A stretch of DNA of 40,113 bases from Sphingobacteriia bacterium. Lineage in GTDB: Bacteria; Bacteroidota; Bacteroidia; Chitinophagales; Chitinophagaceae. The stretch spans positions 1 through 40,113 of the forward strand of contig JAECQP010000033.1 of assembly GCA_015999745.1 (NCBI GenBank), given 5' to 3'. Shown here piece after piece: positions 34,171 through 40,113 of this stretch. Every line of letters begins with the position of its first letter. The stretch's first letter is position 1. A model generated the notes under the pieces. The model did no database searches and was not told the origin of the DNA. It was given only the letters and a program-made list of their open reading frames with translations. The position numbers were made by a program, and so were the translations under genes.

Positions 34171-34235
34171 GATAGTAAAGTTAACCGGATTTTTCCTAAT
34201 CGGGATGGCAAAGTATCAGTATCTTAAGTTGTGGC

Positions 34236-34267
34236 AAAAAAAAGCCGGAACCAATTTGCTCCGGCTT
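34236..34267 (-). terminator. terminator of the TonB receptor/phosphatase operon
   Basis: On the minus strand AAGCCGGA (34267-34260) and TCCGGCTT (34249-34242) form an 8-bp stem with a 10-nt loop, followed by a run of T (34243-34236). It lies 24 bp behind the phosphatase stop. Confidence 0.85.
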
Positions 34268-34290
34268 CATACAAATTGTCTTAATTTCTA

Positions 34291-35124
34291 CTAAGACGTA
34301 TACATTTTTTTCAATTTTTTAATATCCTTCTTTTTTAATCCCATGGCTGTTTTGAAAAAACTGTCCATAGATCCGTATTGGGTTATGATGGCGTTGAAAG
34401 TTGCTTGAAGGTATTGGGACCTGGTACCCATAATGCCATCCACTACATTTTCATCCATTTTGTACATATTCACCAACATTTTCTTCATCCGCAGATTGTC
34501 AGACTGTCTGTAATAATCAGATGCCAGATAATCTTCCATTACTTTTTTCTCATCCACCCCCAATACAGTCAGTATCAAAGCTGCGGCAATGCCAGTTCTG
34601 TCTTTACCTGCTGAGCAATGAAACAATAGAGCACTGTCACTGTTGCTGTTTAACAATGCCTGGAACATGGGTTTGTACCTTTTTTCAAATGGCTCCGTAT
34701 TGGCATAAAAAGGGAGGAGAAGGCTATCAGCATTCTTTGAACTTGTCATCATCTTCAACATCTGCATTTTGTCACCCACAGTTTCGCTTCCGGCAGGAAG
34801 AGAAATAAGTATGGCATTTTTGGGCAATTTGTCTGGTGCAGCTTCCACTTCAGATGGTCCTCGGAAATCCAATATATTGTGAACTTTCCTTTTTTCCAAT
34901 TCAGCTATATCTGTCAGTGTGAGATTTGCAAGCTCGGCTCCCCGGTAAATTTTGCCCCATTTTACGGTTTTGCCATCCTTGGTTGGATAGCCACCAATAT
35001 CTCTGAAATTAACGCCGCCATTCAAAAAAATTTTTCTTTGCAAGCTATCAGATATCTGTGCCATTACAAGCAATGGCAGCATACAAAGGATCATCATGAT
35101 CAGTTGATATTTATTCCTTTTCAT
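34291..35124 (-). CDS. secreted tyrosine/dual-specificity phosphatase
   Basis: A 277-aa protein with a signal peptide (MKRNKYQLIMMILCMLPLLV.., cleavage after VMAQ-like site near 23). The catalytic P-loop is HCSAGKDRTG with nucleophile C170 and R176; the GGVNFRDIGGYPTKDGKTVKWGKIYRGAEL segment (36-65) is the IphP/MptpB-type N-terminal signature. Such enzymes hydrolyse phosphotyrosine or phosphoinositide-type substrates in the periplasm. It starts 6 bp behind the TonB receptor gene, so the two form one operon; dephosphorylating an imported compound is an attractive inference. Confidence 0.92.
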   Translation of the reverse strand: MKRNKYQLIMMILCMLPLLVMAQISDSLQRKIFLNGGVNFRDIGGYPTKDGKTVKWGKIYRGAELANLTLTDIAELEKRKVHNILDFRGPSEVEAAPDKLPKNAILISLPAGSETVGDKMQMLKMMTSSKNADSLLLPFYANTEPFEKRYKPMFQALLNSNSDSALLFHCSAGKDRTGIAAALILTVLGVDEKKVMEDYLASDYYRQSDNLRMKKMLVNMYKMDENVVDGIMGTRSQYLQATFNAIITQYGSMDSFFKTAMGLKKKDIKKLKKMYTS

Positions 35125-35130
35125 AATTGA

Positions 35131-38022
35131 TTATTTAATAATATCCCAACGAATACCTGCCTGACCCCTCTGACTGTACCATTCGGTCATCACTGGTCTG
35201 CGCACATCACCCATATAGGTTCTCAAAGGTTCATTGGCCAGGTTGTTTAATTCTACAAAGAACCGCAGTTTCTTGTTTAACGTAACCGTTGCAGAAGCAT
35301 CTAACGTAAAATTATTGCCTGTCCAAACATAGTAGTCAGGGCCCAGAATAGTATTGATTGTTTCAACGCTTGCTCCGCGATAGTTACCCGCTAAACGCAC
35401 CATTAAACCGCTTTTTTCATAAAATAGAATGGCATTATACAGGCTCTTGCTCTGGTTGGGAAGAGATACCTTGTCATATACGGTTGCAGTTCCCACCAGA
35501 CGTGGAACATTTGCTTCAGACTTGATATAGGTATAATTGAATTCAACACCAAATCCGCTCCAGAATCCCTTCAGAAAATCCAGCCGCTTATTGATGCCAG
35601 CTTCAAAGCCATATAAAAAGGCGTTATCAATATTCCTGGGTTCTGAAATCAAAGTATTAGTGCCGTTTATATTGGCAAAATAGCGGTCAGTGAAAATCAC
35701 ATCCTTAAGTTTCTTGTAAAATAATCCACCACTTATCAGACCAATATTCTGAAAATAATACTCTCCCATCAGGTCAAAATTTTGAGAATAGGTGGGTTTC
35801 AGATTAGGATTACCCTTGGTGATACTGTTAGGTGTTGTGGTGAGATTTGTAGTAGAACTTGGAATCAATGCTGTAAAATCGGGGCGAACAAAAGTTTTGG
35901 TGTATGCTGCCCTCAAGTTCATTTTTTCCGTGATTTTGTATTTAAGATGCAACATTGGAAGGAAGGTGTTGTATTGATTCCTTGCAGTTACCGGTTTTTT
36001 TGTCGTGGCTGCAACTCCATTAACCAAAGAAGTTAACAATTCCATGCTATTCAGCACCATGGTTGTATTTTCTAATCGGAATCCACCAACAAGTTTCAGT
36101 TTGTCACTGAGGTCATATTCGCCCATGGCATATCCAGAAAGCACCTCTTCTTTTCCGTCATACATTGTAGTCGCATTACCTGCCGGCGATACATTCCTCA
36201 GACCGTTGATTCTTTGGAATCCGGTATCGTACAATTGAAACAACTGTTCTTTGGTGATAGGGTCAATCATGAACATGTCCTGATTTCCGCCAAGTTCCTT
36301 GAAAAATCCACCTCTAACCGGGAAGGATGTCCTGTTCAACTGACTTAATGGAACAAGGGCTGGGGCATTTGGCACACCCAAAGCTGCATTTGGTACCCAA
36401 ACCAGGGATGCAAAATTGATACCTTCTTTATCTTTATTGCGGTATTTGACACCAAATTTCAGGTTTAATTTTAGGTTCACAGAATACTTAAGATCCAAAT
36501 TAGCAACCCTGTCTTTTTCCTTGTTATCCAATTGAGCAATGACCAATTGTTGCAGGGTCAACTTAGTTGGATCCATTGTTTCTGCCGGATTTTTAAGATT
36601 TACTTTGATGTTCATGGGATCGTCACCCACTCCGTCTGGTGAATCAAAATTCCAATATTTTCTTCCATCAGATGACAATCCATTAAAACCACCTGTAATG
36701 CGCTGGCGGAAGGTAGAAATGGGTAAACCTCGTTGGTTACCGGGTGTAGTATTGGGCGTTTCAATGAAAAACCTGGATTCATAATTGCTGGCTGCCCAAT
36801 TCAATTTCCATTGGCTGCTCAATTGGTGCTCTCCTCCAATTTCCAAACCGTTTAGCGTGGTTTGATATTCAGAAAACCGATAATTGTACTGGTAACGGCT
36901 ATTGGCAAAATCCACAATGGATTCATATACAGGGCGTACATCATTGAATTTGTTCAGCATTCCCCTAAAATAGATCTTGTTGCCATTGTTGAATTTGTAA
37001 TCCAATCCTACATTGGTTCCAATGGTTTCCCTTTTGCCCATATAACGTTTGAACTGAACAGAGGTAATAGATTTTCTTTGAACATCCGTAGCCAGACCGG
37101 TATTGTACACCACGTCATAGGAATCAGTACCCCATTGCCTCTGCCAAATTGCGGCTGCAACAATTACCCCAAATTTGTTGTTGAAAAAGCGGTCACCATA
37201 GACCAGCGAGGCATTATAAGTACCATCTTTTGAAAAATTGTTATATCCACCAGCCAAACTCACATTCAATTGTCTTTTAATGGGCGAAGTGCGGGTGATG
37301 AAATTGATTGACCCACCAATCGCATCCCCCTCCATGTCGGGGGTAATAGCTTTCGCTACTTGTACAAATTGAATTAATTCAGAAGGTACCACGTCTAACA
37401 CAGATGCCCTTGTACCGTATGCTCCAGCGCTTGGCAAACGACTTCCATTGAACAAAGTGGAAGTCCAGGAAAAAGGGGTTCCCCTTACAGTTGCCTGATC
37501 CGCTTCACCATGATATCGTGCAACGGCTATTCCTTGCACCCTTTGTACCGCTTCGGCAGCATTACGGTCTGGAAGTTTACCAATGGCGTCCGCAGAAATC
37601 ACTTCCATGATGGCCAGTGAATTTTTTTTAATTGAATAGGCTTTTATTTGTGAAAGTGCCAAAGTTCCTTTCACTATCACATTGTTCAACTCATTACCTT
37701 TTGGAATCAGGGCAATGACCCCTAAATTGTTGTCACCTGATTGTATATCAAGATCTATCACTTTATCGTTGAAACCTACATAACTAATAACAATCCGCTG
37801 TTTGCCCAATTGCCTGTTTTGTAACCTGAATGATCCGGTAAGGTCAGTGAATGTAGACAGGTTCTGATTCATTAAACGGACACTTGCTCCTGGCAAAAGA
37901 TTCCCGTCTACGTTTACAAGTCCCAGGATTTGCTGTGCCGATGCCAAATTGGAATAAACAATTCCAAGTAAGGCAATCAATATTTGTGCAAATACACAAA
38001 TGGTTAATTTTTGCTGTTTCAT
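35131..38022 (-). CDS. TonB-dependent outer-membrane receptor
   Basis: The ATG at 38022 (MKQQKLTICVFAQ) is preferred over a TTG at 38040; the product is 963 aa with a signal peptide ending near ASAQ. A carboxypeptidase-regulatory-like module (QQILGLVNVDGNLLPGASVRLMNQN...) is followed by a plug with the signature ADAIGKLPDRNAAEAVQRVQGIAVARYHGEADQATVRG, then a 22-strand-type barrel ending in QRGQAGIRWDIIK with a terminal hydrophobic Lys/Ile pattern. The plug is of the TonB-Xanth-Caul-like type, not the SusC type, and no SusD partner is present. It imports an unknown ligand; a phosphatase gene follows by 6 bp. Confidence 0.94.
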   Translation of the reverse strand: MKQQKLTICVFAQILIALLGIVYSNLASAQQILGLVNVDGNLLPGASVRLMNQNLSTFTDLTGSFRLQNRQLGKQRIVISYVGFNDKVIDLDIQSGDNNLGVIALIPKGNELNNVIVKGTLALSQIKAYSIKKNSLAIMEVISADAIGKLPDRNAAEAVQRVQGIAVARYHGEADQATVRGTPFSWTSTLFNGSRLPSAGAYGTRASVLDVVPSELIQFVQVAKAITPDMEGDAIGGSINFITRTSPIKRQLNVSLAGGYNNFSKDGTYNASLVYGDRFFNNKFGVIVAAAIWQRQWGTDSYDVVYNTGLATDVQRKSITSVQFKRYMGKRETIGTNVGLDYKFNNGNKIYFRGMLNKFNDVRPVYESIVDFANSRYQYNYRFSEYQTTLNGLEIGGEHQLSSQWKLNWAASNYESRFFIETPNTTPGNQRGLPISTFRQRITGGFNGLSSDGRKYWNFDSPDGVGDDPMNIKVNLKNPAETMDPTKLTLQQLVIAQLDNKEKDRVANLDLKYSVNLKLNLKFGVKYRNKDKEGINFASLVWVPNAALGVPNAPALVPLSQLNRTSFPVRGGFFKELGGNQDMFMIDPITKEQLFQLYDTGFQRINGLRNVSPAGNATTMYDGKEEVLSGYAMGEYDLSDKLKLVGGFRLENTTMVLNSMELLTSLVNGVAATTKKPVTARNQYNTFLPMLHLKYKITEKMNLRAAYTKTFVRPDFTALIPSSTTNLTTTPNSITKGNPNLKPTYSQNFDLMGEYYFQNIGLISGGLFYKKLKDVIFTDRYFANINGTNTLISEPRNIDNAFLYGFEAGINKRLDFLKGFWSGFGVEFNYTYIKSEANVPRLVGTATVYDKVSLPNQSKSLYNAILFYEKSGLMVRLAGNYRGASVETINTILGPDYYVWTGNNFTLDASATVTLNKKLRFFVELNNLANEPLRTYMGDVRRPVMTEWYSQRGQAGIRWDIIK

Positions 38023-38125
38023 CTTGAAAAATTTTTTCAAAACTCTTAGTACAGCATCAATATTTAGTCCTACTGGTTCGGCCTGGTCCGAATGAGTGGG
38101 AAACCGACGGATTTGTACTCAATAC

Positions 38126-38138
38126 TATTGAAATTCAA
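38126..38138. repeat. odd palindrome upstream of the TonB receptor gene
   Basis: ATTGAAATTCAAT has perfect 6-bp arms around one A, about 105 bp upstream of the receptor ATG and behind the AraC fragment. It is a candidate binding site for the neighbouring regulator, but AT-rich symmetry by chance cannot be excluded. Confidence 0.3.
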
Positions 38139-38165
38139 TTAGTTGCAAATATTACCGAATTATTA

Positions 38166-38984
38166 CTAATTCATTCCGAGGTTTAGGAAAGTCTTATTTT
38201 CTGTGGAAAACGAGCCATTTTCTGTGTTCTCAGTTTGATGCTTGATATATGCTGAAGGTGTTGAACCGGTAATTTTCTTGAAATACAGATGAAAAGTGGA
38301 TTTTGAATTGAACCCCATTTCAAATGCAATTGAAAGGATATTGGGTTTGATTCCCTGTTTCTTGCATTTATCTAACAAAATCAACACTTCCTTTATTCTA
38401 TATTCATTAATATAGGCATAGTAGGTTTTGCCCAGGTGCTGGTTTAAGGCTTCAGATATATGATGCCTTGAAATATGGGTCATTTCTGCCAAAGAGACCA
38501 AGTTCAATTCAGGATCCAGGTAAATTTTTTTCTCCAGCATCATTTTCTCCAGCTTTTCAAGAATACTTTTTTGATGATGACCGTTTTGCTCCAACTTCTG
38601 CGCAATCAGTTCTTTATCCAATAAAGGCACAAAATTTTCCAGTTGGTCATCTATTTCCTGGGTTTTGAGCTCATCTGCCAAATTTTCTATTGAATCAGCA
38701 TTGTTACCAATCCCTGACTTTTCCATTTGAGAAATCATTAAATACCTAAGAATCATAATGCAAACCAAAACTAAATCGCTATAGAAAATAATCCTGCCAA
38801 TTGAATCATCCAATAAGACTTTTTGAAAAAGCAGATTTGAAAAAAAGGTGCCAATGAAAATTACAGATGTGATCAGGAAAATGATGGAGATGTTCCGGAT
38901 CAATTTCCGCTCTGTTGCCCAAAAATCCTGAATATCTCCTGAATTCTTTAAAGACAGAATAGAAAACAGGAATAATAACGGCAA
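38166..38984 (-). CDS. AraC-type regulator, C-terminal fragment (membrane helices plus HTH), frameshifted from its N-terminus
   Basis: The 272 residues contain two or three membrane helices, a linker, and an AraC-type double helix-turn-helix: LDPELNLVSLAEMTHISRHHISEALNQHLGKTYYAYINEYRIKEVLILL then ILSIAFEMGFNSKSTFHLYFKKITGSTPSAYIKH. The only start in frame is a TTG at 38984, yet the same frame stays open upstream to about 39050, reading SAEQVSSVELIEIYNNIATVLVLP, so translation from the TTG is doubtful. The missing membrane helices are encoded in the next frame just upstream (39017-39382). Intact homologues of this architecture have ~370-400 aa. It lies upstream of the TonB receptor on the same strand and was probably its regulator. 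Confidence 0.8.
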   Translation of the reverse strand: MPLLFLFSILSLKNSGDIQDFWATERKLIRNISIIFLITSVIFIGTFFSNLLFQKVLLDDSIGRIIFYSDLVLVCIMILRYLMISQMEKSGIGNNADSIENLADELKTQEIDDQLENFVPLLDKELIAQKLEQNGHHQKSILEKLEKMMLEKKIYLDPELNLVSLAEMTHISRHHISEALNQHLGKTYYAYINEYRIKEVLILLDKCKKQGIKPNILSIAFEMGFNSKSTFHLYFKKITGSTPSAYIKHQTENTENGSFSTENKTFLNLGMN

Positions 38985-39016
38985 TACTAAAACAGTAGCA
39001 ATATTGTTATAGATTT

Positions 39017-39382
39017 CTATAAGTTCAACGGAGGATACCTGTTCAGCAGACTAAAGATTGTTATGCCTACAAAAAATATGGTTGCAATCATTGCCGGTAA
39101 ATACAAGTACCAATGTTTGGCCGGGCGATAAGCGTCATTTTTCAATTTGAGGGAAATCATCCATAAGAGCGGTCCATAGGCAAGGTCTATAAAAGTCACA
39201 AAACCTTTTTGAAACAAGCCTGTGGGCATTGCATAAATCACAAATTTGATACCAAGGTGAACAAATACAAACAAGAGCAACAATTTGACAAGGAAATCAA
39301 AAGGTTTTTTGTGCTTGTTGTTATACATCAGCAACAGAAGTAGCAAAGATTGAAATGATCCTATAGCGATGATGTAAATCAT
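39017..39382 (-). CDS. AraC-type membrane regulator, N-terminal membrane fragment
   Basis: A 121-aa product with four predicted helices: MIYIIAIGSFQSLLLLLLMYNNKHKKPFDFLVK is the usual opening of Bacteroidota AraC proteins with an N-terminal 7TM domain, and LAYGPLLWMISLKLKND is the typical 'GPLLY' helix. It ends in SLLNRYPPLNL and a TAG at 39019-39017, while the continuation is in the -1 frame (overlap 39050-39019). A single-base change there would fuse it with the C-terminal fragment. It is likely the 5' half of one disrupted gene; a sequencing error is possible. Confidence 0.75.
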   Translation of the reverse strand: MIYIIAIGSFQSLLLLLLMYNNKHKKPFDFLVKLLLLFVFVHLGIKFVIYAMPTGLFQKGFVTFIDLAYGPLLWMISLKLKNDAYRPAKHWYLYLPAMIATIFFVGITIFSLLNRYPPLNL

Positions 39383-39891
39383 GAATAAAGATATCTTTAC
39401 AATATTAATTGAATGTTACTACTTAACCAGCAAACAGTCCTGTACTGTCAGATACAGTAGTAGATTACAAATATTATCGGAATTTCAATTCCTCTATGGT
39501 GCGATTAAAAGAACTACTGAAGAAGCGTAATCAAGGTCAAGTTTGCTTTTTATATGACATTCCTGCAAGCATTTGAAGTAATATTTATAAGCTAGTGAAA
39601 AAGAGATTACTCATGCCGTATCGATATATGTAGTTTACTTTCGACATATTTTAACTGTATTTGTCGAAAAGAAAATACACATGCATGTGGAGGTCCCCCA
39701 ATTTCCCTCTATCTCCTTCCTATCTGCTTCGCACTTCGTTCGAGTGAACCCCACTCAAACCCGCGCCTGCACTGGAAAAACACGACGCTGTCCAGCCCTT
39801 CCCCCTCTAGGTTTGCCCTGTTCAATTCACCGGTGATCCCGTCTGCAGCGGGAGAACAAGCATTTTTTTATAAAACTTTAAAAACATCAAA
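39383..39891. other. 509-bp gene-free stretch with inverted repeats and a pyrimidine-rich block
   Basis: No coding frame of support is seen. It holds TACTGT/ACAGTA (39443-39448, 39454-39459), TTTCGACA/TGTCGAAA (39639-39646, 39662-39669), the perfect 12-bp palindrome CACATGCATGTG (39678-39689), and a pyrimidine-rich block (about 39692-39735). The composition changes from AT-rich to C-rich on the plus strand at about 39690. Confidence 0.6.
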
Positions 39892-40113
39892 ATGGCAATT
39901 TTCAGTAAAGGAATCCTGGGCGGATTCTCCGGAAAAGTAGGGAACGTAGTTGGTTCCACCTGGCGGGGTAAGGATGTACTCCGCAGTCTTCCCACCAAAC
40001 GCAACAGGGTGGCAACCCAGTCTCAACTGGACCAGCAGGAAAAGTTCTCGATGGTCATGAAGTTCATGACCAGTATGACGGCCCTGTTGAATACCACGTT
40101 CAAAGCCTATGGC
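39892..40113 (+). CDS. DUF6266-like protein (N-terminal part, cut by window edge)
   Basis: The ATG at 39892 opens a frame of 74 codons that runs off the right edge. It begins MAIFSKGILGGFSGKVGNVV followed by GSTWRGKDVLRSLPTKRN and a Q/L-rich helical part. The G-GGFSGK-G-VVG---W-G---RSLP pattern is that of DUF6266 proteins, a ~200-aa family of Bacteroidota with unknown function, often found in several copies per genome. No signal peptide is seen. It is the only plus-strand gene in the last 6 kb. Confidence 0.85.
   Translation, partial: MAIFSKGILGGFSGKVGNVVGSTWRGKDVLRSLPTKRNRVATQSQLDQQEKFSMVMKFMTSMTALLNTTFKAYG

Noticed and set aside
39730..39760. T-loop-like GTTCGAGTGAAC suggesting a tRNA
   Set aside because: No acceptor or anticodon stem can be built around it and there is no CCA-compatible 3' end.
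39822..40004. 60-codon minus-strand frame at the right edge
   Set aside because: It is antisense to the DUF6266-like N-terminus, which has a recognisable family pattern.

Overview
The window looks like chromosome of a Bacteroidota bacterium, most likely of the Chitinophagaceae type. The evidence is protein-level resemblance of nearly every gene, a near absence of Shine-Dalgarno sequences, repeated -7 boxes of the TAnnTTTG type (exact at serS, ahpD, ctaA and the asd leader), a large TonB-dependent receptor, a PaaABCDE cluster, and a DUF6266-type gene at the right edge. No rRNA, tRNA, CRISPR array, insertion sequence or prophage core was recognised.

Layout. 1-7.8 kb is almost all on the minus strand: a UvrD-type helicase cut by the left edge, a GHL10 glycosidase-like secreted protein, a MarR regulator, a radical SAM/SPASM protein, a VanZ-like membrane protein, a hybrid histidine kinase, gcvH and a small hypothetical gene. 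7.9-19.3 kb is housekeeping: serS, an S9 peptidase, an AhpD-like protein, an orphan 2-oxoacid:ferredoxin oxidoreductase beta subunit, a NarL-type regulator, a YciO-like protein, rnhB, ctaA, a lipid kinase, a FabH-type synthase and a membrane-anchored hydrolase. 19.4-23.0 kb holds typA, a small secreted protein and obgE. 23.07-29.15 kb is a tightly packed phenylacetate operon, tetR-paaE-paaA-paaB-paaC-paaD-paaG-paaI-paaY, all minus. It has a well-formed promoter whose spacer is a palindrome, so the TetR protein probably represses the whole unit. It encodes the ring epoxidase, its isomerase and two thioesterases, but not the CoA ligase, the ring-opening enzyme or the lower pathway.

29.27-33.7 kb is plus strand: a PfkB kinase, asd, an NAD(P)HX dehydratase carrying a vestige of the epimerase domain, and two lipoproteins. 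The most interesting element is upstream of asd (30184-30405). A promoter is followed by a 14-codon reading frame, MMMTKHTKRIKKPR, in which 10 residues are Met, Thr, Lys or Ile, the end products of the pathway that asd feeds. It is followed by a GGAAGG segment able to pair with the 5' arm of a terminator hairpin with eight U residues. This has the full logic of a translation-coupled attenuator.

33.7-39.4 kb is minus strand: mgsA, a secreted tyrosine phosphatase directly behind a TonB-dependent receptor, and an AraC-type membrane regulator that appears split by a frameshift. The final 700 bp contain a gene-free stretch with several inverted repeats, then the start of the DUF6266-like gene.
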